This document shows, piece after piece, positions 1-11,419 of a stretch of DNA of 64,000 bases. Source of the stretch: Axinella damicornis (lineage: Eukaryota > Porifera > Demospongiae > Axinellida > Axinellidae); the NCBI GenBank assembly GCA_963931865.1, contig OZ007516.1, positions 9,858,464 to 9,922,463 of the forward strand, given 5' to 3'. The notes beneath the pieces were generated by a model. The model was not told the DNA's origin. It ran no database searches and saw nothing but the letters and a program-made list of their open reading frames with translations. Position 1 is the stretch's first letter. Each line of letters begins with the position of its first letter. Made by a program: the position numbers and the translations under genes.

Positions 1-774
1 CTAAAACCCAATTACCCTTTCAATCTCAACCTTCAAGGTTACAAATCATATTCGGTGTGCCGTTCACAGAGGAATCAAAAAGCAAAAAGAGGCTCCGGTG
101 GTTTATTTTGTTACATTAAAGAAGAGATTACAAATGGGATTGATCGAGTAAATACTGTATCCCATTCTGAAGATAGACTTTGGTTAAAGCTAGGTTCCCA
201 GTTTTTCGGGCTTGAGCAGAGTATCTTTCTATGTCTTACATACATCACCCCTGAAAACTCCTGTCACCAATCATCAAGAAACAATCTTTGGAACCTAATT
301 CGACATGAAATTGCTGACTTCTCTTCAGAAGGCCATATAATGCTGATAGGGGACTTTAATGCACGGACAGGATCACTTCCAGACTATGTAAGTTTTGATT
401 CAAATGACCATATACCTTTTCCTCCAGACTACATTGTGGATACAGAGCTTCCACGCTCTTCTAAGGATAGCATGTGCAATAACTATGGTAGAGAGCTCCT
501 GGACTTATGTAAAGCCAGCAATCTTAGGATGACTAATGGGCGTTTTGGGGAAGATAGGGGAATTGGATCCTTCACATGTTTCACTTCCTGTGGGCAAAGC
601 ACCGTTGATTACCATATTCTTTCTGAGTCGCTTTTGGGCCGGATAAAGAACTTTGTAGTTGAGCCGCCCTCTGACATCTCCGATCACTGCCCCTTAATAA
701 CCACCTTATACGAGAGCAGCTATTCCACTCATGAATTTGTAAAATTAATGAAACTCTTCGTCAGTACTCCTTGA
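1..774 (+). pseudogene. LINE endonuclease domain (EEP/APE-type), 5' partial
   Basis: Reading frame 1 is open from the window edge to a TGA at 772-774. It shows exonuclease-endonuclease-phosphatase hallmarks: MLIGDFNARTG near residue 100 of the ATG-started ORF (catalytic D and N) and SDISDHCPLI near the C-terminus (catalytic D and H). This domain nicks target DNA to prime reverse transcription. The N-terminal catalytic residues lie upstream of the window. The frame should continue into the reverse transcriptase but breaks at 740-782, where the continuing sequence is in frame 2. An internal ATG at 55 is not a real start, since conserved-looking sequence (NLNLQGYKS) precedes it. Confidence 0.88.
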
Positions 775-781
775 GGATATA

Positions 782-3370
782 ATGCTCCGAGAAACCCCTG
801 GTTATATTGACCAACCTCCATCCCCCCCAACAAAATACTGCTGGACTCCCGAGTCAGATAAGGAAGTGACTGCAGTGTTTACGTCCTTGGATTTTAGACA
901 ATCTCTTACCCATCTTACAACAGGAATCCAATCCAATTCTGTGGACCAAAATATTTCCCAATTCACTAACCTACTACAGACAAAGTTATCAGAATGTCCC
1001 TCCCTCACTCCAAAGAGGAAACGGAAACCAAACAAGTTTCCAAGAAATGCCTGGTTTGACGGCGAGTGCAAAGAGCTGAAGAGGAAAGTAAAGAAAGCTG
1101 GCAAAGATCTGAAGAAAACCCCCAACACAGATGTTATCAGGCAACAGTTCTGGGCACTGAGAAAGCAGTTGAAGACCCTCACCCGCAAGAAAAAAAGGCA
1201 GGCAACTCGTGACATTCATAAGAAGCTCGAGGATTTCAGAACCAAGAACCCACGTGCATTCTGGCAGTATCTTAAGAAAACTTCTGACCTTGATAAGGTT
1301 GAGACAATCCATATCCCCCTAGACAGGATGACAGATCATTTCAGAGGTCTGAACGATGGGCCTCTCCCAAGCCCCCTCGTAAGTGCCATCCCAGGACACG
1401 AATTTAATGAAGTGACGGATGATGAGATATCGGTAGAGGAGGTGAAGAGTGCCATCAATAGGCTAAAGAAACACAAAGCACCAGGAATTGACGCGTTGGG
1501 ATCCCCAGTCTACAAATCTTTCACAGAGCCTTTAATTAACCATTTAACTGGTCTGTTTAACCAGGTGCTGAGATCAGGAGCCTACCCTAATGCTTGGGCT
1601 GTGGGAGTGATCAAACCAATTTTCAAGAACGGAATCAGGTCTGACCCTAGCAATTACTGAGGAATCACCCTTCTGAACGTGATGGCTAAGCTGTTCTCGG
1701 CTATTGTCAATAGCAGACTGGAGTGGTGGGCAGAAACTAACAATGTTTTGAGTGTCACCCAATTTGGCTTTAGAAAGAACCACAGAACAACCGATCCTAT
1801 TTTCATCATTAACTCCTTGATCCAGCTCTATAAAAAAAGAAAGAAAACACTCTTTGCCTGTTTCATTGACTTCAAGAAGGCGTTTGACTCCATTAATCAT
1901 TCCCTCTTATGGAGAAAACTAGCTAACCTGGGATGCAGTACAACTATCTTAACAATTCTTCAAAACATGTACAGGAATGCAACATCAGTGGTATGCCTAG
2001 AGGGTGAATACTCTGAAAGGTTTCCCTGCAGAAGGGGAGTGCGGCAGGGATGTAATCTCAGTCCTCTCCTGTTCTGTTTATTTCTGGCAGATCTTGAGGT
2101 GTCCCTGGAAGGCGGAGAGATGGAAGGAGTAAATCTTGTTTATTCCAAACTCCGATTGCTATTATTCGCCGATGATCTAGTTCTTCTATCTGAATCCACC
2201 CAAGACTTACAACTCGCAGTTGACCTACTGAGCGAATACTGTGCCACGTGGGACTTAAACATCAACCTCATTAAAACCAAGATAATCCCCTTTACCAGCC
2301 CCAGGAGATCAATGAACCCTGTACACATCTTTCTTAATGGAGTTGAGATCCAAGTCACCAAAGAATACAAGTATTTGGGCTTACTTATGTCTGCCAACGG
2401 CTCACTCAAACCAGCCATTCGCACTCTCGCAGCACAAGCCAATAAAGCATTGTTCTCACTCATGAGATCGGCTGCTCGCCTAAAATATCCCTCTCCACGT
2501 ATATTGTCCCACCTCTTTGACACGCTAGTAAGACCAATTGCAGAGCATGCATGCGAAGTTTGGTTTCCCTCCAGTGCAGAAGAAATGGAAGTGATCCACA
2601 GGAGATTCTGCAAGTTCGCTCTTGGCTTGCCCACATCTGCCACAAACATTGCTGCCTATGGTGACATTGGTAGGGTACCCCTATCCATCAGGTACAAACT
2701 GACTCTCCTGAAATATTGGGTAAGAATCTCCACTTCCCAAAATATTAGTCCCCGCTTGGGAGAGGTCAATGAATTGATCTCCGACGATCCATCCAACACT
2801 TGGTTAAGAGAGATCCAGGGAATATTAAATGAAACAGGTTTCTCCTACGCATGGCCCAACCCTCTAGGAGTCGATCCAACAGAGCTACTCAGCAATCTCC
2901 GTCAAAGACTGTCTGACCAATATTTGCAGAAATGGAATGGGTCACTGACGGCCTCAAGCAAGCTAAGAACATACAGGCTCTTTAAAAACACCTTGGAGTA
3001 TGAGCCTTACCTCGACCTACCTCCATACCTCAGAGTCCCTCTCACACGTTTCAGATGTAGTGCCCATGGCCTGAAAATCGAGACTGGCCGCTACACTGTC
3101 CCAACTCCAACCCCGGTGGAGGAGAGACAGTGCGACCTCTGTGGAGTATTAGAAGATGAACAACATTTCTTAATAAATTGTCCATTGCTCAGCAGGCAAA
3201 AACTATTTCAACACTGCTCTAAAATACTACCACCATTTGAGCACAAGTCTCCTACGGACAAGTTCCTCTTCATAATGACTAGCACGGACTCCAAACTGCT
3301 GCCACTGCTAGCCCACACAGTACAGCAAGGCTTTCTGTCAAGAGCCCCTCACTGTGAATCTATCCACTAG
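782..3370 (+). pseudogene. LINE reverse transcriptase, interrupted by one TGA
   Basis: Two open blocks, 782-1660 and 1679-3370, lie in the same frame and are separated only by the TGA at 1658-1660. The block joins NY and GITLLN, where this family normally has NYRGITLLN, so the stop is best explained as CGA to TGA, a CpG transition. Upstream of the polymerase is a basic, helical linker. Polymerase motifs follow: KHKAPGIDALG, IDFKKAFDSI (motif A aspartate), RRGVRQGCNLSPLLF (motif B) and LLLFADDLVLL (motif C, catalytic FADD). The C-terminus carries a CDLCGVLEDEQHFLINCP knuckle. Apart from the stop and the upstream frameshift the domain is complete, so the insertion looks fairly recent. Confidence 0.9.
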
Positions 3371-3450
3371 CTAGCTAGACGTCTGTTTGTGCAATTTTCC
3401 TGACTAATAGGCCCTCCTGGCCTTTATTTGTCATTAAAATTTAATAATAA

Positions 3451-3850
3451 CTAAACATCGATGACATTTACTAAACATCGATGACATTTACTAAACATCG
3501 ATGACATTTACTAAACATCGATGACATTTACTAAACATCGACGACATTTACTAAACATCGACGACATTTACTAAACATCGATGACATTTACTAAACATCG
3601 ATGACATTTACTAAACATCGATGACATTTACTAAACATCGATGACATTTACTAAACATCGACGACATTTACTAAACATCGACGACATTTACTAAACATCG
3701 ACGACATTTACTAAACATCGACATTTACTAAACATCGATGACATTTACTAAACATCGATGACATTTACTAAACATCGATGACATTTACTAAACATCGATG
3801 ACATTTACTAAACATCAACGACATTAAATTAGTAAACATCGATGACATTT
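3451..3850. repeat. Tandem array, 20-bp unit (about 20 copies)
   Basis: The unit CTAAACATCGATGACATTTA repeats head to tail about twenty times, with a CGATG/CGACG polymorphism and one 17-bp unit at 3711-3727. It begins exactly where the LINE tail ends. The same unit appears in inverted orientation at 4042-4171 and 5336-5541, so the arrays form arms of a larger foldback structure. There are no non-repetitive spacers. Confidence 0.95.
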
Positions 3851-4041
3851 AGCAACGGATCGCTTAACCCAGCTGTGCGCATGCGCACGCCGGGTAATAA
3901 TCAGTACAGACCACGTGGCCATATAGCGCCATTCGAGCTAGCTGAGCCGTCAGATCAGTATGTGTTCTAGCATGGCTCGCCGAGAAGAGGCGTCTCACGG
4001 GATCAGTACCCTTGAAAAGGCACTGTCTGTAAATGTAAATG
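3851..4041. other. Unique spacer between inverted arrays
   Basis: This 190-bp stretch sits between the forward 20-bp array and its inverted counterpart. It contains a CGCATGCGC-type palindrome near 3876-3890 but no reading frame, RNA gene or terminus that I can recognise. It may be the loop of the foldback element. Confidence 0.4.
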
Positions 4042-5541
4042 TCGTCGATGTGTACGTGTACTTAGTGTCGTCGGTGTTTACTAAAATTTAATGTCGCCGA
4101 TGTTTACTAAATGTCGTCCATGTTTACTATATATCGCCGATGTTTACTAAATGTCGTCGATGTTTACTATACAAGTAATAAAAAACATTTGAAAATGTAA
4201 CAGGATGTAGGGATACCAGAACGGCAAAAAGTAAGGAAACAAGGTAGGGATGATCGCACAAAACAGTTAAGTATACAACCCCCCTACAGAGATCTTTTTC
4301 CATATACGTGTATAATGAAAAAAGATATGTAGGGGGATTGTATACTTCACTGTTTTGTGCGATCATCCCTACCTTGTTTCCTTACTTTTTGCCGTTCTGG
4401 TATCCCTACATCCTGTTACATTTTCAAATGTTTTTTATTACTTGTTCATGTCTTTTTTTTTTTAGCAGCAGCGCATGCAATTTGCCTTCACAGAGCAGAA
4501 GTCGGTGTCCTCACAGGTAGTAGGAGCCCTTGCTTTGGTATATGGACAATATTGACTCCGGTATTCACATTGGCTGAAGAAATCAGACCCAAGTCAACCC
4601 TTTTCTGGATGGATACTAAGGCAGTAGCTAGTAATCCCTGTCTGAACTCTGAAGACCATAATATTATTAGCTATACCAGAAGTAGCAAGATTTATATTGT
4701 TGAGTCTTTAGATAGGCATTCAGCCCTCTCACAGAACACAGTAGGTAGTAACATACATAAATTATACGCAGAGTAACCAGAGTTTAGAATTTACCTCGGC
4801 CGCGAAGTTTATGAAGATGTCAACACAACGGCGCAAGACACTTCTAATTCAGCGATCTTGAGTAATAATTACGTTCGTTGCTAAGTGATCGCGCATGCGT
4901 ACAAACGAGAAAATGGCGTGACTAAAGAAGCCATAGTTATTGAGTGGGCAGCTGCAGCCGCCTGGTGAAAACTTGGAGGTTGCGAAAAAGCGATGGCCAG
5001 GTGCACTACTCGGCGTGAAATGCTGCTGTTTCGTGCGAAAACCATCATGAGAGATTGAGTCGACGTTGAGCTAGCCCGTCTGAAGAAAGAAAGAAAGAAG
5101 AAGAAGAAGAAAGAAAAACAATTTGCCCGTTTTGCGAGTACCTGGTGTGGTACTTTCGCGCCGGTTTTTCGCGACGCGAGGAGTCTTGTTGGTCATGAAA
5201 ACACTCGAAGATGAACGGTAGGTGGTTATAAAGGCTTATAAGTGTACCGTTTCTGAGATTTGGAGAGATTTTTTTGTATTGACATATATTGCGTGTACGT
5301 CGTATCCCTACATACAGAGTCTACCGACTCTGTGATATCGTCGATGTTTACTAAATGTCGTAGATGTTTACTATATATCGTTGATGTTTACTAAATGTCG
5401 TAGATGTTTACTATATATCGTTGATGTTTACTAAATGTCGTCGATGTTTACTATATATCGTCTATGTTTACTAAATGTCGTAGATGTTTACTATATATCG
5501 TTGATGTTTACTAAATGTCGTAGATGTTTACTATATATCGA
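4042..5541. repeat. Inverted tandem array (40-bp dimer), split by an insertion at 4172-5335
   Basis: Units alternate between a TTTACTAAATGTCGTCGATG type and a TTTACTATATATCGTNGATG type, giving a 40-bp dimer. The unit is the reverse complement of the 3451-3850 array. The run 4042-4171 ends with TTTACTATA and the run from 5336 begins TATCGTCGATG. Put together they rebuild one perfect monomer of the second type, in the correct alternation, so one array was split by the element between them. Confidence 0.88.
4172..5335 (+). mobile_element. Helitron-like / foldback non-autonomous element, copy A
   Basis: The ends are defined by comparison with copy B (43567-44641) and by the interrupted array. 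The 5' part is a giant hairpin: 4172-4305 is repeated in inverted orientation at about 4310-4447, with arms of about 130 bp. The 3' end carries a short hairpin, ACAGAGTC-TACC-GACTCTGT, ending 3 bp from the junction. The motif ATGTAGGGATAC occurs in the 5' arms and, inverted, just inside the 3' hairpin. Insertion lies between A and T with no target duplication in either copy, as Helitrons do, but the termini (CAAG...GTGA) are not the canonical TC...CTRR. A GAA-rich purine tract lies at 5086-5120. No intact gene is present. Confidence 0.65.
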
Positions 5542-6057
5542 TCCCGCCCATCAGACTCGCCTGCAACGTAGGTTTTGACACAAACGGCACTCCATAACGA
5601 CTTGCCTCTCTAGCAGCGAGAAACAGTCTACTCTGTCTCCCAAAACTAGCTCTGTCACTAGATATATGTTATTAGCAGCGATTAAAATATGCCTACTTCC
5701 ACCTGAATTGCCTTTTTGGAGACAAACTTTGTCGCATGCGTGGATATGTTAACTTCGCGCACAACGGCCTCAGCGTTAATGTGCAGCTGCCTGTATATAA
5801 GATTTTACTTCCGGTCAACGGGTACCCGTAACCTTAACTAGTGGCATGCAGCGCACATTACTGAAGGGCACTGGCCGAGGTAGTTTGATAAGGAGGGAAG
5901 GTACGTGGCTATTTCACCAGTACGCTACCTGGGCTCAGCAACTGCATATATAAAAGTTCAAAGGTAATCGCATTGGCCTTCACGATAATATTATAGCTAT
6001 AGTGTTACAGTCATACAAACGGTGTGGGTTTGAGGTTCAAGTGTACTGTCGACAATG
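5542..6057. other. Right end of array element plus intergenic DNA
   Basis: The segment 5566-5604 (GTTTTGACACAAACGGCACT) matches both ends of the foldback element at 30838-31821, so the arrays at 3451-5541 probably belong to the same element family and this is its right terminus. From about 5605 to 6057 I see no gene, RNA or terminal repeat. Confidence 0.5.
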
Positions 6058-6814
6058 GGCACCAAAGGGGCTAGTAGCTACCCCTTAGCCTCGTTCCCAG
6101 ACCCACCTGGCCATTCTGCAAGTGATGAAAGTGGGGCCAGGCTGAAGCTGGACTACCCATCAGCAGCTAACAAGAGTTTTTCTTACTAGAAGCATCACTG
6201 CATCTGTTTGCTGCATCATTTTGTTCGTAGTGCTTGCATTAGTGACAGTACTTGCAAAATTTACTACCAAAGAGTATATGGAACTGTTATGAAACGACTT
6301 GTTATTGGACTCACTGCATCAGCCATCCCCTATATCCACTCTTCATTGCACTGGATATTGTGTACTATTTCTACCCACACGATGTGAAATTCTGTGAAGC
6401 AGTTGGTTTTCTGACTCAGTACTTTGGATCGTTTTGGCTGCTTTTCATACTTGGAATAAGCCTGGTTCTTTTCTTCAGAGCGTGGGAATTGGCTAACTGT
6501 TGCCCGGAAGCCAACATTTATTGATCCAGCATTTAAAGACCAGACCAGAAAGAGTACTTGCTGCAGCTGGAAGGTTAATAAACTGGAGATTGCTCTGCTT
6601 ATTTCAATACTTGTCCTCCCACTCCTCTTTGACTGGATACCTTTCGTTACCAATTCTTACGGCCGAGAATCGAAAAAGGATCTTTATGTTGGATCTACAA
6701 AGTTACAAGCGACTGTTCCACACATACTGCAGGATTGGTGGAACAGATAGCATTGTGGGATATCCAGTGGCGTAGCCAGAAATGTAGAATTGGTAGTGCA
6801 CAGAGGCGCGTATA

Positions 6815-7475
6815 GCGCTCCCTGGACACAAACAAAGCATCAGAGCCAGATAACATATCTGGGAAAATGCTAAAAAGCACTGCTATTTCTCTCACACCGA
6901 TCTTAACAGAGCTATTTAACCTCTCGATTAGAGCTGGAAGGATACCCCAGAAGTGGAAAATTTCATCTGTCGTCCCAATCCCCAAGAGCCCAACTGATGC
7001 CAACAACCCCTCCAACTATAGACCTATATCCCTTCTCTCAGCGGTCAGCAAGTTACTGGAAATTATAGCCTAGTGTTTGAGCATTTAGCAGAGAGAGATC
7101 TGCTCTCCAGGGCTCAGTGGGGATTTACCCCTGGAAAATCCACAGTTACAGCCCTCCTGTCAACACTCCATGATATCCTGCAGCTCCTAGAAACAGGTCT
7201 TGATGTTTCCCTTGTGTTCTTTGATCTACGTAAAGCGTTCGATAGTGTACCCCATCTATAGCATTTGTTAACGGACAGTAAGCTCTCGCCTTGGCCTGCA
7301 CCAGCAATCACAACCTCATTCCCCTCTGTTTCTCTGCGCCTCTCTGTATGGTTGTTGTCAACAATAAGTTATCCTGGTCATGCCACCTGTCACTCAACAC
7401 TCACCATCTCTCTTCCTCTTGTGCTTGTGCTTGCGCACCTGACTGCTGTCTTCATCCTCTGAAAATTATAGAAAG
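6815..7475 (+). pseudogene. Truncated LINE reverse transcriptase fragment
   Basis: Fragments in several frames encode the fingers of a non-LTR reverse transcriptase: SGKMLKSTAISLTPILTELF, NNPSNYRPISLLSAVSKLLE, then RAQWGFTPGKSTVTALL and the motif A aspartate in VFFDLRKAFDSVPHL. A later piece, VVNNKLSWSCHLSLNT, comes from the region downstream of the catalytic core, so the YADD part is deleted. Stops at about 7071 and 7259 confirm it is dead. The type (NYRPISLL) differs from the LINE at the window start. Confidence 0.85.
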
Positions 7476-7759
7476 TGGATTTAGTGTTTAATCAGTGGCT
7501 ATATAGTTGTATGCCCTGTTGATTACATAAAAACATCTAACCTCGGCAGTGTTTTCGTTTGTGTTTACGTTTGTGCCTGTCCTTTGGAGGAGCGGCACTT
7601 GATGGGTGCATCTTAACATGAACGTAGTTAAACACAACAGGACTTGATAATGACCACATCGTCATTTGTATTGATTACTGGTATTAAATTCACACTTGTA
7701 GCTATGTAAATACAAGCACACCAGACTCAAATACATTGATCTGTTTATCCTATACAAAA

Positions 7760-9470
7760 TCAATAATATACTTGGGTGTATCATGGTAGGATAAACATGT
7801 TACCTCGGAATCCACCCATCTCTTGGCATACGTCACAAGCAACTGGCAAACGTCTGGTGGTGGAGCATCACCAGTGGCCTGCCAATGCTTAATTGCAGGG
7901 ACAGACACTTGACAGAAATGATCCCAAATGCCATCTTGATCCACCCCATCGAATGATGCCTCACTTGCAATCTGGAACAGGGTAACAAAAAGCAGACACA
8001 TGCGATCATGTCCGTAAACAGTGCATGCACATCTAGTCACCAACCTCCTCAGCACACAGAAGGCTTATGGCATACTGCATGGCCAGCCGCCCATCAATGG
8101 TGTTGCTTCCAAGCTTGGTCTCAATTCGGCTCACAGCGTGGTACACACGATCAATATCACACGAATCAATGAGGCTGTGGCCAATGCGGATGGCCTGTGG
8201 TAGTGCTGCAGCAGCATTTCTCAACAGATGATCAAGGGTGTCAATTGTCACAGGAGGTGGTTGATACACAAATGGAACTAGCACAGCTCGGGCGAGATAC
8301 CTGCAGCATGCATAGCATGACATTGTGGGGATGTCATGTACCAGTATGTGCATGGTGTGTACATACATATATCTAGCTTTTTTCTTGTTGCAAATGACCA
8401 CAATATTAATGCATTATGATAATGACAGTCATGCCTGTGGCCCGCAGGCTTGATACCAATATAGCCCTTTCATTGCATGTATGTTATGCTAATGTATTGA
8501 TTCCAATGTAGTACAAATGTACATTTGCAGAATGTATTATGTATGTTTGCAAAACGTATAGCTGTGGACACAATGCTCACATTCCATACACACAACATAA
8601 GTATAGCTCAGCATCCCACCTTTTGTCTGATTTCATCAGTTGTTCAACCAGGAATTCATTTGCAGTCACTATAGGGGAGCATCTTGCAGCAAATTGGGAT
8701 CGTTGGGTGCCAATTTCAGCCCCTCCAAAGGAATTCATGAGCATCGGTTTCAGCACCTTGTCATCGCTGGGATCATCGTAGTCAAATGGTAGTGCACCAC
8801 TCAAAAAAGAGCGAGCAATGCTATCGGTCACGTAGATCGAATAACCCTTCGGATAGTTGCCGGCCATAGCCAAAGCAAGTTTGTCACAATTGCTCTTTCC
8901 CTTGCTTACGGTAGCTACTGACAGCCAAGTGCACTCCAACTGCACCAACCATGCGTTGCACTCCCTCATAAAACATGGAGAGTATGGCAGCACCTGCATA
9001 GAGATTACAGATTAATGCTTCCAGCTTGCTCGACCTAGGTTGTATACAAATGCCTTTGATGAATGCCTTACAATGCCTTAAGGGTATGTGCAAATGGCTA
9101 GTCTGTCGCAGACACTTGCGGTGCAAACACAGTCATGCATTTACATATTCACCTAGAAGGAACAATCAGCTGAAGATATTGTCACCCCCAATGTCTCTGA
9201 TCCCCTCTAGAAGACTGTACAGTGGGTTGATCCAACCTGGCTGTGGAATCCTCGGCAGGGGATTGACTACACCAGTGAGATTACTGGCACCCACACAAAC
9301 AGTAGGTCTTCTTCTGCAGTGACTTCACCATTGAGGTCCAGTTGAATTTAAGAGTTGGTCCAAACACAAAGACGTCTTCATTCGGCTGGCGCCCAGTGCA
9401 TGTTACAGCCGTGTACTGCCTCTGGCAAGATGAGGAGGACGATGTGTCAGAACTAGAGTCATCTCCTCTG
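7760..9470 (-). pseudogene. P-loop NTPase-like protein exons in KDZ element
   Basis: Minus-strand coding blocks, read 3' to 5' of the window, are about 9470-9170 (DEDVFVFGP-like FGPTLKFNWTSM, then NPLPRIPQPGWINPLYSLLE), 9090-8577 (YEGVQRMVGAVGVHL, then a frameshift, then QGKSNCDKLALAMAGN with a Walker-A-like GKS, PFDYDDPSDD, FGGAEIGTQRSQFAARCSPI), 8300-8055 and 7975-7800. The last two are helical and end in KRWVDSE. The GKS followed by a D-rich segment suggests an ATPase of the D5/DUF927 or primase-helicase sort, but I do not recognise the family. It may be the C-terminal half of the transposase gene or a second gene. At least two frameshifts (about 8895-8905, 9305-9315) make this copy non-functional. 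Confidence 0.5.
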
Positions 9471-9799
9471 TGAGTATAAGAACAATCATTACAAATTAAA
9501 TTGAATCGTCTTAAACGAATTACTCGTGCACATGATGGTGGGGACTAGCTACACAGGAATGTCTTGACCAAAAAGGGTATATATACACAACAACAGAGTT
9601 GGGAGTTGCTAAGTGCCTGCAATGAGGCTATAGGCTATACTCTAGTCTACTAGGCATTAAACGTTGCATACTTGCATTTTTCCAAAAATCATAATTTATA
9701 ACGAGGTGTAGCAACCTCACAGATTATAATAAAATCACTATAGGTAAAGATGAAGTCACTTTTGCTTTGTGCTACGGAAAGTACTCTTACTTTCTTGCA

Positions 9800-9925
9800 A
9801 GTGAGGTGAGTATAACAGTAGTTTCCAAGATCCACAGGGGAGTCGCGCATGCGCAAACAGTGGATACCAGGCGCTCTTCTCCCCGGGCCCCAATTACCGA
9901 TCGCGAGCGCCTGGGAACGAGGCTA
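9800..9925. mobile_element. Right half of a Mutator-like MITE
   Basis: The sequence CAGTGGATACCAGGCGCTC through GCCTGGGAACGAGGCTA matches the right end of the complete element at 33221-33775. No left half is adjacent, so this copy is truncated. It lies in an apparent intron of the KDZ gene. Confidence 0.7.
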
Positions 9926-10766
9926 CACTTTGTAAAATAACGGAATAGCAGGCCAGCAAATACACTGCCAAGAAGATATGGCTAAACGGATTTCGAGATT
10001 ATTCTATGCCGATCGCCACACATACGGGTGCGCAATGGCATGTAATTAATGTGCCGTTGGGAACAGTCATTACGAAGAAAACAGCTAGCCTCAATCGCAA
10101 AGATAACGGATCGCTAAAGCTTCGCCATTGGGAAAAATTGCCATGTGGGTACGTTTACTTCCATATGGGAAGGCCAGTTTCATGGGACATGTACACAGTC
10201 AATACATTTTTTATTTACTGATTCGCGCATTCTGCACTCACCCTCGAAGTATTTCAAGGTGCTTCTCACCGCGTGAATCCCTTTGTATCGCTGTTGAGTT
10301 ACTTCAACGATGAAGCCCGAATTCACCTGCATCCCGAGATGCGGAGGAGTTTGACGTACTTCAACAGCCGCATCCCAAAGGTGGTCAGGCTTTCAAACCG
10401 GCCGACATTCTTCTTGCCATGGCAGATGGCCAGAAACCGATCTGGTGATTGTAGACGCAAAAGGTCCTCTTCTTCCTCTTCGGAGGCATGGAGATAGCAT
10501 CGGCTACGATCAACGGCCTACACTGATAAATGCAGGCATATCTTCAATTTCAATTTCGGTGAGGCCCAGCATTAGCGCTAGCGCACTGTACATGTATGCA
10601 TTACGTCATCTGAAATCAATGTGCACCCAATCCGATCCAGCCGCCGCTGGTTCATTTGGCCTCCAATATAGAGATTACAACCCAGTTCATGCATGCACAC
10701 CCTTGCCTGCACCTCGGCAGCAGTGCAGCCAGCCCCACCCATGCACGTCAAGACACAAACAAATGA

Positions 10767-11270
10767 CTACATTGTATGTAACAGCAAAATTTTATCATGT
10801 ACAACATAGCACAGCATAAAGACATAACGTGCTATTTTGGAGCTACTTTCGGAAGAATTGGCATGAGCATAACATTTAGCAGTATAAGCATTCCTATGTA
10901 GCACCATTGTATGAAGATAAAACAAGTGATGAGTTTTGTTCATACTACAGAGGATATGCCGGAATCGGCCCACCCATGCAAATGTTTGTTCCCCAGCTTG
11001 GGTTTTGAAATCTGGGTTTGCCTTCTTTAACTCAGCTGGTGAGAATATATCCCGACACTGTTCAGAGACATGGTTCTTCAAGTGGAACACGTCTATGAAC
11101 TTTTGCACTTTCAGCCACAGTTGGTCGAGAGGTGGGGCAAAGGGAAGGGGATTTGGGGCAACCTTCAGCTTAGCCAGGTTGCACATGTTGTCATACGCCA
11201 GGGAAATAGGTGGCAGCTGTGTCCGACCTCGTATCAGTGTTAACATCCACTGAAGTAGGATGAGGAACAC
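10767..11270 (-). pseudogene. KDZ-family transposase core exon
   Basis: This 167-codon open block reads LAYDNMCNLAKLKVA, then VQKFIDVFHLKNHVSEQCRD and KTQAGEQTFAWVGRFRHILC followed by MNKTHHLFYLHTMVLHRN. The combination of a D..C segment, a 'DxFHxKNH...C' segment and a 'Q..EQTF.W..RF...MN..H..F.L' segment is the signature of the catalytic C-terminal half of Kyakuja-Dileera-Zisupton (KDZ) transposases, which use an RNase-H-like DDE fold. The ORF start lies in upstream intronic sequence, so the ATG is not the true start. The C-terminal residues after HRNAYTAKC are probably intron read-through. A block at about 10500-10300 on the same strand (DRFLAICHGKKNVGRFESL) may be a following exon. Confidence 0.65.
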
Positions 11271-11419
11271 CTGGGATGGAGACTCTGACCTGCCAAAAAA
11301 GTATAATGACCTGCCAAAAATGTATAATGATTGTAACAGTAAAGCACAAATAAGTTACAAAAGGAGTGTTTAGCATGTTAGTACATGTGAGGTTAGAAGC
11401 AGTGGGAAGTACCCATGGT

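Larger units (their letters stand above)
1..3452 (+). mobile_element. Non-LTR retrotransposon (LINE), 5' end outside window
   Basis: The element encodes an apurinic-type endonuclease, then a reverse transcriptase, then a C-terminal Cys/His knuckle, the standard order for APE-type LINEs that move by target-primed reverse transcription. The endonuclease frame is already open at base 1, so the 5' end lies outside the window. Coding ends at 3370. An 80-bp 3' UTR follows (CTGACTAATAGGCCCTCCTGG near 3401-3421), ending in an A/T-rich tail, after which a tandem array starts abruptly at 3451. A closely related 3' tail recurs at 31163-31240, so the family has at least two insertions here. The copy is disabled by a frameshift near 740-782 and an in-frame stop at 1658-1660. 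No target duplication can be tested because the left flank is missing. Confidence 0.9.

Noticed and set aside
3451..3850. Regular direct repeats resembling a CRISPR array
   Set aside because: Units are contiguous with no variable spacers, no cas genes are present, and the context is eukaryotic transposon DNA.
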